Assembly (NCBI GenBank): GCA_937899725.1
Contig: CALCCA010000193.1
Span: forward strand, 1-64,000
Direction: 5' to 3'
Length of the DNA stretch: 64,000 nucleotides
DNA from: an uncultured Halomicronema sp.
GTDB taxonomy: Bacteria > Cyanobacteriota > Cyanobacteriia > Phormidesmidales > Phormidesmidaceae
In this document: positions 1 to 8,483 of the stretch, one piece after another
Numbering within the stretch: position 1 is the stretch's first letter
Layout: each line of letters starts with the position of its first letter
Position numbers and translations under genes: made by a program
Notes under the pieces: model-generated
Databases searched by the model: none
What the model was told of the DNA's origin: nothing
The model's input: the letters and a program-made list of their open reading frames with translations, nothing else

Positions 1-507
1 GTTCGTCCTCTCGTCGGATACTCTGGTGTCTTCTTGTGTGTTCTTTGTGGTTTTTCTTTTTTTTTTTTCGGTTGTGGGATCTTGGGTGGGATCGGGGGTT
101 TAACGGCAGATTTTCAACTTCGAGAGCGGCCTAACCAGGGGATGATGGCGGCGCGCAAAAATGTTTCCCTCGTCATGCTGTTTACCTATCCGGCTGGGGT
201 GGTGCTGTTTGTCACGGCAGCTTCTGGCGGTTGGCAAGACTTGGCCGCGGTGAGTTACTTCAATGCGGCGATCGGCGGGCTGGGCTTTGCTGGGTTGTTC
301 GGTTTCTGTTTGGGCGGTGGCATAGAGGTGGTTCAGCATGTGACGCTGCGAGCCATTCTGACCTGTACTGGCAATACGCCGTGGCACTATGCCCGCTTTC
401 TCAACTACTGTGCTGAGCGGCGTCTGCTGCAGCGGGTCGGTGGGCGCTATCGGTTTATTCACCGCGAGCTGCTCGATCATTTTGACCCCAACACGCGTCT
501 GCAATAA
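1..507 (+). CDS. C-terminal end of a large NACHT/STAND-like NTPase (partial)
   Basis: The frame is open from base 1, so the gene starts upstream of the window and only about 168 codons are visible. The visible part has hydrophobic stretches (a Phe-rich segment near the window start, then VMLFTYPAGVVLF, then a Gly-rich segment) and ends in a soluble region. That last region has the pattern LLQRVGGRYRFIHRELLDHF, a typical closing segment of cyanobacterial NACHT/AAA signalling NTPases with membrane segments. The nucleotide-binding part would lie outside the window. It converges with the CpeS-type gene, leaving 2 bases between the stop codons. The family call rests only on this tail, so it is moderate. 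Confidence 0.6.
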   Translation, partial: VRPLVGYSGVFLCVLCGFSFFFFGCGILGGIGGLTADFQLRERPNQGMMAARKNVSLVMLFTYPAGVVLFVTAASGGWQDLAAVSYFNAAIGGLGFAGLFGFCLGGGIEVVQHVTLRAILTCTGNTPWHYARFLNYCAERRLLQRVGGRYRFIHRELLDHFDPNTRLQ

Positions 508-509
508 TG

Positions 510-1067
510 TCAGGGTTGCTTTTGCTCAACGCCGAAACCCGCGAGCAGCACAGTTTCTAGCGGCGCATGATCAACGGGTGGGCGCTGGTAGTTTAAGATG
601 CGGCGGATGCGCAGATCGGGGTTCACTAGAGTAATGGAATCCACTGAGATGACTTTGGTATAGCGGGTGGTCATCAACAGTTCACGATCGCTCAACCCAT
701 AGCGAAAGTGGGAAATAATCGGTCGATCCTCTTCGTAGGCGCGATCGCGCAAATAGTCGCCTTCTAACCAGCCATCGCCATCAAGCTTGGGCACAAACAG
801 CAGCCGCAGTTCTTGGCTAACTTCTTCCCCCTTTTCCGAGACGGTATGAAAGCCAAGGCGAAAGCCGGGAAGGGTATCGATGTGATCGACGTCGCCATAT
901 TGATTGTCATCCAGCACCTTTTGTTTGAGGTCAGGGGTGATGGGGGCGACGGTGAATTCCGTGCGCGATCGCTCGATCTCTTGGTGGGATAGGTAGTGGT
1001 AAGTGCGCTCTGAGATCCACTGACCGACGCAGCAGTCAAAAAAATTGTGGAAGGTCTGTAGGTCCAT
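510..1067 (-). CDS. CpeS/CpcS-family phycobiliprotein lyase
   Basis: This 185-residue protein resembles the CpeS/CpcS bilin lyases, which attach phycocyanobilin or related bilins to conserved cysteines of phycobiliproteins in the cytoplasm. Family features seen are the N-terminal FFDCCVGQWISERTYHYL pattern, a mid-protein LRLLFVPKLDGDGWLEGDYL stretch that fits the lipocalin-like beta barrel, and a closing segment with NPDLRIRRILNYQRP and GFGVEQ. The length matches the family (about 170-200). It is one of the more divergent members, so the bilin and target subunit cannot be told from sequence. It stands alone here, with no phycobiliprotein structural gene nearby, which is common for these lyases. 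Specific symbols (cpcS, cpeS, cpcU) are withheld. Confidence 0.75.
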   Translation of the reverse strand: MDLQTFHNFFDCCVGQWISERTYHYLSHQEIERSRTEFTVAPITPDLKQKVLDDNQYGDVDHIDTLPGFRLGFHTVSEKGEEVSQELRLLFVPKLDGDGWLEGDYLRDRAYEEDRPIISHFRYGLSDRELLMTTRYTKVISVDSITLVNPDLRIRRILNYQRPPVDHAPLETVLLAGFGVEQKQP

Positions 1068-1143
1068 AGGGGCGATCTCCCGTCAGCTCACTTTCCCAGC
1101 ATGGTAAGGCATCGGTCGTTTGTTTCCCACCGGTGAGGGGCGC

Positions 1144-1785
1144 TTAGGTATTGTCTAAAGAGTTCAGCGTCCACAGGGTAAAGACCAAGCCCACAAAGTG
1201 AGCCAGCAAAATGTTGGTATTGGCCTGAATAATAAAAATATCCAGCGGCTGCACGTATTGGCTGACACTGCTGCCAGCGCCAAACACGGCAGCGCCCTGA
1301 GGTTGTGAGAGAGCCTTGGCTAATAACGCACCCACGGTCGCCTCCGCACCGATCAGGGTGAGCAGCATGCCCCCGAGGCTAATGAAGAGGCCAATCTTAA
1401 GCATGCGAATGGCGGCTTTGGGTTTGGGTCGCTTGGTGTCGTCGGCACTGCGGAGGAGCCGCCCAATGCGCGTATAACGATAGGCCCAAAAGGCTCCGAC
1501 AAACACAGCTACCTGGCCAATGGTGGTAAAAAACAGACCCGCCCCCGCGCCAGGATCAGGGCTGGCGGTGCGAGATGACACGCTGGCGATCGCAAAAATC
1601 AGGGCCAAACTGGCGATCACGCCCAACACGATCTGCGCCCAAAAGCTAATCCACCCAAACCGGCGAAATGCGCCAGAAATGCGACGGATGGCGGGGGGCA
1701 ATGAGTATTCCAGCTCGGCAGTCATGGGCTTGGGGATCACCTCTTGAGGGCGCTGATGGGAACCCGGAGCCAACGCCGCAGTCAT
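1144..1785 (-). CDS. DUF3611 membrane protein (Tic21/PIC1-like)
   Basis: This 213-residue protein has four likely membrane segments, around residues 45-65, 85-105, 130-150 and 185-208. After the N-terminal tail comes EYSLPPAIRRISGAFRRFGW, the characteristic opening of the DUF3611 family. The family includes the plant chloroplast inner-envelope protein TIC21/PIC1, discussed both as a protein-import component and as an iron permease, so the true activity is unsettled. Start choice is uncertain: ATG at 1785 gives 213 residues and an internal ATG at 1725 gives 193; neither has a well-spaced Shine-Dalgarno sequence. It is probably a monocistronic plasma-membrane or thylakoid protein, divergent from tldD. 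Confidence 0.8.
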   Translation of the reverse strand: MTAALAPGSHQRPQEVIPKPMTAELEYSLPPAIRRISGAFRRFGWISFWAQIVLGVIASLALIFAIASVSSRTASPDPGAGAGLFFTTIGQVAVFVGAFWAYRYTRIGRLLRSADDTKRPKPKAAIRMLKIGLFISLGGMLLTLIGAEATVGALLAKALSQPQGAAVFGAGSSVSQYVQPLDIFIIQANTNILLAHFVGLVFTLWTLNSLDNT

Positions 1786-1901
1786 CGACGCGGCGGCTCA
1801 GGCATTAACGCTGATCTTAGACCAGTCTCTCGCTGATCTTCCGATTTGGGAAAAGAGCGGCACAATAGTTAAAATGCGCATCGGTATGGAGGCCAGCCTG
1901 A

Positions 1902-3296
1902 ATGTCGCGCTCTTTTGACGACTACACGGATCAGATTATTGATTTGGTGGCGCGATATCGCGATCGCGTCGATTTTTTGGCCATCCGCCTCGAAGAGTCC
2001 GAAGGCACCGACATTTTGCTGCGCGGCGGCAAGGTCGAAACCCTCAGCGAAGGCATTGACTTGGGGGGGCAAGTGCGGGCCTGTCATCGCGGCGGTTGGG
2101 GCTTTGCCAGCTTTAATCACCTGGCGGGACTGGTGGAGCATATTGAAGGGGCCATTTTAGCAGCGCGGCTGGTGGGCGATGACGAAACGCTGCTAGCTCA
2201 CCTGAATCCGATTCAAACGCAGTACCGCTTTGCGATGACCGGCAGCAGTCCCCGCGAGATTTCGCTGACGCGCAAAAAAGCGCTGTGTGCCCACTATGAC
2301 GACATTTTGCAAAGCGTTGATGATCGCATTGCCACCACCTCGGTGCGCTATAACGATGCCACTCAGCATATTTTGCTCGTGACGTCAGAGGGCACTCAGA
2401 TTGAGCAAAGCTGGTCAGATATGGAAATTCGTTTAGCCGCGACTGCCCGCAATGGCGAAACGGTGCAAACGGGCCGCGAAACGAATGGCTCACGGCAGGC
2501 CTTTGAAGACCTAGAAAATTTAGATGGGCAGGTACAGAGCGCGGCGGAACGGGCGATCGCAGCCCTTGATCTGCCGCCAGTCAAAGGCAACACCTATGAG
2601 GTGGTGATCGATCCCATCCTGACCGGGTTGTTTGTGCATGAAGCCTTTGGACATCTCTCTGAGGCCGATATGGCCTATGAAAATCCGGATCTGCTGGAGG
2701 TCATGACGCTCGGCCGGCGGTTCGGTCCGCAGAATCTACAAATTTACGATGGGGCCGCTTTGGCAGGACATCGCGGCAGCTATCAGTACGATGACGAGGG
2801 CTGCCCGGCGACAACCACGCAGCTAATCGAAGATGGCGTCCTCGTGGGTCGGCTGCATTCTCGCGAGACGGCGGGCAAACTCGACGAAACGCCCACGGGA
2901 AATGCCCGCTGCCTAAGCTATCACTATCCGCCGTTGGTGCGCATGACCAATACGTGGATTGGCCGGGGCGAGACGCCCGCCGCTGATTTACTGACAGATA
3001 TTCAGGAAGGGGTCTACGCCAAAAACTGGCTGGGCGGCATGACCAATGGCGAAATGTTTACCTTTACTGCGGGCGAAGCCTGGATGATTCGCGGCGGCGA
3101 GTTGGCCGAACCGGTGCGCGACGTCACCCTCTCGGGCAATGTGTTTCGCACGCTGGCCGACATTGAGGGCATCGGCGACGACTTTTATTGGGATGAGTCG
3201 GGGGGCTGTGGCAAAGGCGGCCAGAGCGGCTTGCCGGTGGGCTGTGGCGGACCCAGTCTGCGCATTCGTAATGTGGTAGTGGGGGGGGAAGCGTAA
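1902..3296 (+). CDS. tldD: TldD/PmbA-family metalloprotease
   Basis: This 464-residue protein is a TldD homologue. With its partner TldE/PmbA it forms a heterodimeric zinc metalloprotease that degrades unfolded peptides and matures some modified peptides. The metal-binding HExxxH motif is seen as HEAFGH at about residues 246-251. The usual C-terminal cysteine ligand region is present as GGCGKGGQ...VGCGGPSL near the end, consistent with an active TldD rather than the inactive TldE partner. Length matches the family (about 450-480). The start is supported by GGAGG nine bases before the ATG. The partner gene is not in the window. The downstream nuclease gene begins 5 bases after the stop, so the two are probably co-transcribed. 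Confidence 0.92.
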   Translation: MSRSFDDYTDQIIDLVARYRDRVDFLAIRLEESEGTDILLRGGKVETLSEGIDLGGQVRACHRGGWGFASFNHLAGLVEHIEGAILAARLVGDDETLLAHLNPIQTQYRFAMTGSSPREISLTRKKALCAHYDDILQSVDDRIATTSVRYNDATQHILLVTSEGTQIEQSWSDMEIRLAATARNGETVQTGRETNGSRQAFEDLENLDGQVQSAAERAIAALDLPPVKGNTYEVVIDPILTGLFVHEAFGHLSEADMAYENPDLLEVMTLGRRFGPQNLQIYDGAALAGHRGSYQYDDEGCPATTTQLIEDGVLVGRLHSRETAGKLDETPTGNARCLSYHYPPLVRMTNTWIGRGETPAADLLTDIQEGVYAKNWLGGMTNGEMFTFTAGEAWMIRGGELAEPVRDVTLSGNVFRTLADIEGIGDDFYWDESGGCGKGGQSGLPVGCGGPSLRIRNVVVGGEA

Positions 3297-3301
3297 CCTC
3301 G

Positions 3302-4099
3302 GTGATGCGCTTATCCCAGGGGCAGCTAACCCTGTTGGAGTATTGTCCTCGGCGGTTTCAGCACTCGATTTTAGAGTCGCTGTCAGTGCCGTCGTCGCCG
3401 ACATTGCTAGCCGCGCAACAGTGGGGCGATCGCTTTCACTTGCTGATGCAGCAGCGCGAGATGGGATTGCCCATTGCCCCAGTGCTAGCCCATGATGATG
3501 AACTGCAAACCTGTGTGAGTCGCCTGCAGGCGGCAGCGCCTGACTTATTTGACTCGACGGATGAAAGCTGGCGGCAAAGCGAGCATGAGCGATCGTTTGT
3601 GCTCAACGGCTACTGGTTTACCGTGGTGTATGACTTGCTGCGGCAGTGGGGCACTGCTTCATCCCCGAGTGACCGGGCCGAAATCATTGACTGGAAAACC
3701 TACCTCAAACCCCGAACCGCCAAGTTTCTGCGGCAAGAATGGCAGACGCGCCTTTACCTCTACAGCTTGGTCGAGACGACGGACTATTGTCCTGAGCAAA
3801 TCTCAATGACTTACTGGTTCGTGCGAGTGACTGATCCGGCAGCCCCGCAACCCACGCCGCAAAAGATCTGTTTGCCCTATTCTGAGCAAGCGCATCAAGC
3901 CACCCATCGGCAGCTCACCCAGCTGACCCAGCAACTCACTGCCCTACTAGAGGTAGGAATGCCGTTCCCTCAACTGCCCATTGATAGCCCGAAATGCACA
4001 GACTGTCCCTTTGCAGTGCGCTGTCAGCGCGGCCTGGCGCACTCTGCCGAGGCGGAGGAACTGCCGGCTTGGGAAGCGATTAGTGAGATTGCTCTCTAA
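3302..4099 (+). CDS. PD-(D/E)XK nuclease-family protein (Cas4/RecB-like)
   Basis: About 265 residues. The start is GTG at 3302 or ATG at 3305, 5-8 bases after tldD, so it is very likely in the same operon. The nuclease core is suggested by EIIDWKTYLKP near residue 125, which matches the D-x-K motif of RecB/Cas4-type exonucleases, followed by an RQEWQTRLYLY helix. A cysteine in LLEYCPRRF near the N-terminus and CTDCPFAVRC near the C-terminus give the four-cysteine layout of Fe-S-cluster nucleases of the AddB/Cas4 type. No cas genes are nearby, so a CRISPR role is unlikely; DNA repair or end processing is more probable. The biological substrate is unknown. Confidence 0.8.
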   Translation: MMRLSQGQLTLLEYCPRRFQHSILESLSVPSSPTLLAAQQWGDRFHLLMQQREMGLPIAPVLAHDDELQTCVSRLQAAAPDLFDSTDESWRQSEHERSFVLNGYWFTVVYDLLRQWGTASSPSDRAEIIDWKTYLKPRTAKFLRQEWQTRLYLYSLVETTDYCPEQISMTYWFVRVTDPAAPQPTPQKICLPYSEQAHQATHRQLTQLTQQLTALLEVGMPFPQLPIDSPKCTDCPFAVRCQRGLAHSAEAEELPAWEAISEIAL

Positions 4100-4156
4100 G
4101 CACATCTGGACTAATCGTAAATCGGGCCAGGCAAGCGTCGCATCTCATGATCTGGA

Positions 4157-4384
4157 CTATTCCGGCGTCTCTTGCAGATCGGGCTGCTCTTCCGGCAAAA
4201 TAGCTCCTTCGACCGGGCAGACCTGCAGACAGATGCCGCAGTCGATACAAGTAGAAAAGTCGATCCAATACCAGTCGGTACCTTTTTTGTTTTTACCCGG
4301 CCCTTCGTGGATACAGGCGACGGGGCAGGCATCAACACAATCGGCGACGCCTTCGCACACATTGGTCACAATCGTGTGAGACAT
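4157..4384 (-). CDS. Bacterial-type two-cluster [4Fe-4S] ferredoxin
   Basis: A 75-residue soluble electron carrier. The first cysteine set (C10, C16, C20 followed by Pro, C24) lies in an NVCEGVADCVDACPV context. The second set (C46, C49, C52, C56 followed by Pro) forms a classical CIDCGICLQVCP motif. This layout is that of bacterial 7Fe/8Fe ferredoxins; the spacing of the first set resembles 7Fe types, so one cluster could be [3Fe-4S]. The protein is acidic at its C-terminus (LPEEQPDLQE). The ATG is preceded by AGGAG a few bases upstream (rc of actcct at 4387-4392). It sits alone between a nuclease gene on the other strand and hisZ. Redox partners cannot be inferred. Confidence 0.9.
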   Translation of the reverse strand: MSHTIVTNVCEGVADCVDACPVACIHEGPGKNKKGTDWYWIDFSTCIDCGICLQVCPVEGAILPEEQPDLQETPE

Positions 4385-4476
4385 AACACTCCTTTATTCG
4401 CGGCTTGAGACAGGGGTTGTAATACCACCAGCCTATTTCCTGGGAATTAATTTTCCGCAGAGAAATTACAGCTACT

Positions 4477-5694
4477 TTAGTTTACCGTTTCAATCGCGGG
4501 GGGGCTGTCCTCGGTAATCCAAGCAATGCGACTGATACGGCGATCGCGGGCGCGATCGCGAATAATGGCCGCGTCGTCCTCCGGTTCTAAATACAGCTCA
4601 ACCCGAATCAGCGCGTTGCCTTCGCGAATGGTTTGGGCGTATTGAAACGCGGCGAGGGCAGCCTGGGGCGTTTTGGGGACGACGAGCCAGTCGCTCGCCG
4701 GGGTCGCGTCGGGCAAATGCCCGGTGCCTAAGAGGGCCTGATGGAGACTTTCCACATTAAACATAAAGCCGATGCCGGGATAGCTGCGGCCCTTCGGGTC
4801 GAACACTCCCAGCAGATTGTCGTAGCGCCCCCCCTTGCCGACCACCTGGCGGCCCTGGGGCATATTGGCCACGACCTCAAATACCATACCGGTGTAATAG
4901 TCAAAGGATTGGATCAGGCTGAGATCCAGGATGAAGGGTTGATCTGGATCAGCACTTTGCAGCAGTTCGACTAAGGACTTTAGTTCATGGACGATCGCCT
5001 GTTGGTCTGACGTCAGATCGAACTGGCTCACAGCTTGCAGCACGTCCTGCGGGCGGCCCCTAAGATCGAGCATCTGCAGGGCGCGCTGCCGCAGCTCATC
5101 CGCGACATCCAGGTTTTCTAGCGTGATGCGGTCTAAATGGGCAATCGCCTCCCGCACAGCTTTCCGCAGCGGTTGCGGAAAGGCTTCCAGCAGTGAACGC
5201 GTCAGGCCCGCATTGCCTAAGATCAGCTGCCAGTCGGTGAGTTGCAGCGTGTTCACGCAGCTCAGCAGCAGTCGAATCGTTTCCGCATCAGACAACAGCC
5301 CCCGCGTACCCAGCAGCTCAACCCCGGCCTGATAGTATTCTTGCTGACCCGCTTGGGTGCCGGTTTTGGCGCGGCTAAAAACGTTGGCCGTGTAGTAAAG
5401 GCGTTGAGGATAGGTAACTTGCGCCATGCGAGTCACCGCAGCTCTGGCGATCGAGGCGGTGAGTTCTGGCCGCAGGCCCAGCCGCTCTTGCCCGTCTCCC
5501 TGCAGCTGAATCACTGACGATTGGGCGATCGCCCCGCCTGCCATTAACGTATCTAGGCTTTCGACCGTCGAGGTAATAATGCGGTGATAGCCCCACCGCT
5601 GAAACATCTGCTCTAGTCGACCTTCAATCCAATACTTTTGGGCTACATCAAGCGGCAGCAAATCGCGGGTGCCCGATGGCGGTTGATAACTCAT
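4477..5694 (-). CDS. hisZ: ATP phosphoribosyltransferase regulatory subunit HisZ
   Basis: A 405-residue HisRS-like paralogue. HisZ binds and regulates the short form of HisG at the first step of histidine synthesis. It begins MSYQPPSGTRDLLPLDVAQK, the usual opening of HisZ and HisRS catalytic cores, and retains class II synthetase-like motifs such as RLYYTANVF and the GGRYDNLLGVFD region. Length fits HisZ (about 390-420), and no separate C-terminal anticodon-binding domain is evident. The start codon directly abuts the stop codon of the DnaJ-TPR gene (0 bases between), so the two are almost certainly co-transcribed with dnaJ-TPR first. hisG is not in the window. Confidence 0.92.
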   Translation of the reverse strand: MSYQPPSGTRDLLPLDVAQKYWIEGRLEQMFQRWGYHRIITSTVESLDTLMAGGAIAQSSVIQLQGDGQERLGLRPELTASIARAAVTRMAQVTYPQRLYYTANVFSRAKTGTQAGQQEYYQAGVELLGTRGLLSDAETIRLLLSCVNTLQLTDWQLILGNAGLTRSLLEAFPQPLRKAVREAIAHLDRITLENLDVADELRQRALQMLDLRGRPQDVLQAVSQFDLTSDQQAIVHELKSLVELLQSADPDQPFILDLSLIQSFDYYTGMVFEVVANMPQGRQVVGKGGRYDNLLGVFDPKGRSYPGIGFMFNVESLHQALLGTGHLPDATPASDWLVVPKTPQAALAAFQYAQTIREGNALIRVELYLEPEDDAAIIRDRARDRRISRIAWITEDSPPAIETVN

Positions 5695-6669
5695 TTACTT
5701 TTGCTTGCCCCCAAACAGCCCAAACAGCCCACCCTTTGACTTTGAGGACTTGGACTGGGATGCCTTAGGTTTGGCTTGGGATGTTGACGCCGCTTTCGCA
5801 GCATCGGTCGAACCGGCTGACTCTGACGTGACGTTGAGCTTCGCATCTAACTGTTGGGCTAAGGCATTGCTCGGGTCGATCGCAATTGCCCGCTTCAGGT
5901 GAATCTTGGCCATCTTGGCCTGGCCTGCCGCCAGATAATATTCCGCTAAATGGCTATGGCAACGCACATTGGTGGGGTGAGATTTGACCGCCTCTCGCAT
6001 TTCCATAATGGCTCGAGAATATTCCTTGCGGCGGACAAACTCGTTGGCACGATTGAGGTAGCTGTCGATAATCGATTCTCGCTGCCGTTTTGGAGAGAGG
6101 GGAACGGTGTTTTTTTTCTGGGTGGCGGCTGAGGCGTCTCCGGTTGCCGCGCCAGTGCTCTTGTTCGCCGAAGTGACAGTCGGCGATGCGCCGTTGGCGC
6201 TACCCGCAGTGCTGACCAGATAAGCTAAATTCAGCTCGCTGATCTGTCCTGTCACCGCCAACATCTGATCCAAAGATTCATACTGAGTCTCCGCCAGTTG
6301 TTTCAAACTGCTGGTGTATAAGGAGGTCGCATTTTGACTGCCCACCAAGGCTTTTGCCGGTTCAGAGGTTAAGTTAACCGATGACTGCCCGCTCAGCTGT
6401 TTGCCCCGTAGTCGCAGCACCACCAAATGCTCCGTCATGGTTTTTTCTTGCGTGAGCGTTTCGTAGGCGGGGTTGACCAGCTTCGACAGCAGTTCGTTAG
6501 CCTGCTGCTTTTCGGCATCGGTGCTGGTGCGCAAGCTATCGGGGTGTAGTTTGCGGGCAATCTTGAGATATCGTTTCCGAATCTGTTTGGCATCAGCGTC
6601 GATTGAGACACCCAAAATCGCATGGTAGTCAGTCAAGTCAAATTGAAACAAGCCCTGTTCAATATTCAT
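5695..6669 (-). CDS. DnaJ-domain protein with TPR region
   Basis: A 324-residue protein. The N-terminal J domain covers about residues 12-75, with DYHAILGVSIDADAKQIRKR and an HPD motif at about residues 42-44, so it should stimulate an Hsp70 (DnaK) ATPase. A Ser/Thr/Ala-rich linker follows. Tetratricopeptide-type helices lie around residues 205-280 (YLNRANEFVRRKEYSRAIME, then VRCHSHLAEYYLAAGQAKMA). The tail is low-complexity and lysine/serine rich, ending in GGLFGLFGGKQK. It lacks the Gly/Phe and zinc-finger regions of a full DnaJ, so it is a specialised co-chaperone. It is tightly coupled to hisZ downstream; the reason for that pairing is unknown. Confidence 0.88.
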   Translation of the reverse strand: MNIEQGLFQFDLTDYHAILGVSIDADAKQIRKRYLKIARKLHPDSLRTSTDAEKQQANELLSKLVNPAYETLTQEKTMTEHLVVLRLRGKQLSGQSSVNLTSEPAKALVGSQNATSLYTSSLKQLAETQYESLDQMLAVTGQISELNLAYLVSTAGSANGASPTVTSANKSTGAATGDASAATQKKNTVPLSPKRQRESIIDSYLNRANEFVRRKEYSRAIMEMREAVKSHPTNVRCHSHLAEYYLAAGQAKMAKIHLKRAIAIDPSNALAQQLDAKLNVTSESAGSTDAAKAASTSQAKPKASQSKSSKSKGGLFGLFGGKQK

Positions 6670-6825
6670 AGCTGGTTGGTGTCTCCCCCGCCTAATGAGG
6701 CATTGGCTGGCTGTCTACAGGCGATGCATCATCCAAGTCTTCAGCAATTGGCTGGAAATTGGCTAGCAACTTTACTGTTAAAGATCTTATCGATAGTTGT
6801 CTCAATAACGGTCAAAAAATTTTCC

Positions 6826-7671
6826 CTATTCAGCGATCGCGATCGGGTGGAAATGCTCTAAAGGCTTTATTTGTTCTAACACTTGGCTAAGGATAGTGTG
6901 GATGCGACCATTTGTGGCCAAAATTCTGCCTGACTGCAAATCAAAGGCGGTTTCGTCATAGGCGGTCACGCACCCGCCGGCCTCTTCAACCAGCACGACA
7001 CCGGCGGCCAAATCCCACGGTGAGAGTCCTCGCTCCCAATAGCCATCAAGGCGACCACAGGCCACGTAGGCGAGGTCGATTGAGGCCGCGCCGCCGCGCC
7101 GCACACCCTGAGTCAAATGGGTTAAGTGGCAGAACTCGGCGTAGTTATTGTCGACTCGCTCATGGCGATCATAGGCGAATCCGGTGACGAGTAGACTGTC
7201 AGCCAATTTGGGGGTGTTTGAGACGCGAATAGAGCGTCGATTCAACATCGCCCCCTGCCCTTTGGCCGCCCGAAACAAATCCTTGCGAAAGGGGTCAAAG
7301 ATTGCCCCCACGGCAGGGTAGCCGTCAATCAACAGGCCAATTGACACAGCCGAAAAAGGATATTGGTGAGTATAGTTCGTCGTGCCATCAAGCGGATCAA
7401 TGGCCCACAAAAAGGGGCTATCTGCGGTAGTTCCAATCGCGCCAGACTCTTCCGCCAAGATGGGATGATCGGGCAAGTGACGGTGCAGCACGTCCAAAAC
7501 CACAGCTTCGGCAGCTTTATCGGCCTCAGTGACGAGGTCGCCGGGTCGGCCTTTTTGCTCAATGTGCTCTAGCTTGCCCCAGTAATTTTGCAGCACTGCC
7601 CCCCCAGCCAGCGCCGCCTCAGTGGCGACTTCCAGGTAGCGGCTCAGATCCTGCTTACTCACATCAGTCAT
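6826..7671 (-). CDS. Inositol monophosphatase family protein
   Basis: About 281 residues from the ATG at 7671, which is preceded by AAGG at suitable spacing; an upstream start at 7692 would add seven residues. The metal- and substrate-binding motifs of the Mg-dependent inositol monophosphatase superfamily are present: EES after HPILA, then AIDPLDGTTNYTH, then SPWDLAAGVVLVEEAGG. Family members hydrolyse inositol-1-phosphate, fructose-1,6-bisphosphate, histidinol phosphate or PAP; the exact substrate cannot be told here. The length fits SuhB-like enzymes. A short tandem repeat separates it from the SNase-like gene upstream on the same strand. Confidence 0.9.
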   Translation of the reverse strand: MTDVSKQDLSRYLEVATEAALAGGAVLQNYWGKLEHIEQKGRPGDLVTEADKAAEAVVLDVLHRHLPDHPILAEESGAIGTTADSPFLWAIDPLDGTTNYTHQYPFSAVSIGLLIDGYPAVGAIFDPFRKDLFRAAKGQGAMLNRRSIRVSNTPKLADSLLVTGFAYDRHERVDNNYAEFCHLTHLTQGVRRGGAASIDLAYVACGRLDGYWERGLSPWDLAAGVVLVEEAGGCVTAYDETAFDLQSGRILATNGRIHTILSQVLEQIKPLEHFHPIAIAE

Positions 7672-7700
7672 GGCAGCCTTTTCGTGCAGCATAGTGTCTA

Positions 7701-7748
7701 GTTTAAGGGGCGGGCGATCGCTGTAGTTTAAGGGGCGGGCGATCGCTG
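7701..7748. repeat. Tandem direct repeat at the 3' end of the SNase-like gene
   Basis: The 23-base block gtttaaggggcgggcgatcg + ctg occurs at 7701-7723 and again at 7726-7748 (25-base period). The second copy contains the stop codon and last codons of the SNase-like gene, so the repeat looks like a short 3'-end duplication that includes a HIP1 site. Confidence 0.85.
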
Positions 7749-8303
7749 GCGAAAAGCCTCAGGCGTTTCTCGCAACGGATTGCCTGGATTCCAGATGCCT
7801 CGCCCCAAGAGCCGGGCCGATTCCTGAGCGTAAAGTAAGTCGAGCCCATGCTGCAGGTGGGGCAACTCGGCGGCGTCTAAATAAACACAGCCCTGCTCTA
7901 AAGTCGCCGCATTGATCAATTCGCGTCCCTGCCAGCCATAAGCCCACAGCCGATTGTAAACATCAGGTGTCCAGTCGTCAGTTTCCAGGCGAATAACCTG
8001 GTCTCTGAGGTCAGTCAAACAGTCACGGGCCGCTTCGCCCCAGGGTTCCTGGTCAAGATCAGGGGCCTGAATGCCAGTCAGGCGAACGGTGGTGATGGGC
8101 AGCTCGGGACTCAACTCGGTCAGAAGTTCTAAAGTATTACCGCTCTTGGCATAGTCAACAGTGGCTGTCAGGGTTACATCGGCCCCATGACCGCTACTCA
8201 TGAGCCCTAACATGAGCAGCCCGATCGTGCCTACCATTGCCCAGCGCAGATGTAATAAACGGTGCCAGATTTGCCGACAGATGTGCTGAATCATCCCCAA
8301 CAT
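7728..8303 (-). CDS. Thermonuclease (SNase)-like exported or anchored protein
   Basis: 191 residues. Residues 20-40 (LRWAMVGTIGLLMLGLMSSG) form a signal peptide or anchor, so the protein acts outside the cytoplasm. The rest follows the staphylococcal-nuclease fold pattern: VRLTGIQAPDLDQEPWGEAA, then VYNRLWAYGWQGRELINAA, then YAQESARLLGRGIWNP. In active SNase the first motif has R35, D40 and E43. Here the arginine is kept, the Ca-binding Asp is Gln and the Glu is Asp; the R87 equivalent is present (YNRLWAY). Activity is therefore doubtful, and a binding role is possible. It lies on the same strand as the FdC2-like gene upstream. Confidence 0.8.
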   Translation of the reverse strand: MLGMIQHICRQIWHRLLHLRWAMVGTIGLLMLGLMSSGHGADVTLTATVDYAKSGNTLELLTELSPELPITTVRLTGIQAPDLDQEPWGEAARDCLTDLRDQVIRLETDDWTPDVYNRLWAYGWQGRELINAATLEQGCVYLDAAELPHLQHGLDLLYAQESARLLGRGIWNPGNPLRETPEAFRQRSPAP

Positions 8304-8483
8304 GCGGCTGTCTCCCGATGCAATGTCTGCGGAGGGTGGCCTGGAACCTGAGACCAGCGCGATCTCTCAATGCTTACCCGTGTGTCTGGATCACCCGAAC
8401 CAGCCGGATAGACATTGCCTCATGCCTCAAACCCCTGGGTCAGCCCCCAACCCGATTCAGTATTCCCCATTTGCAGTCAGGGC

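Noticed and set aside
3302-4099. Cas4 as part of a CRISPR system
   Set aside because: The nuclease resembles Cas4/RecB, but no other cas gene or array is nearby.
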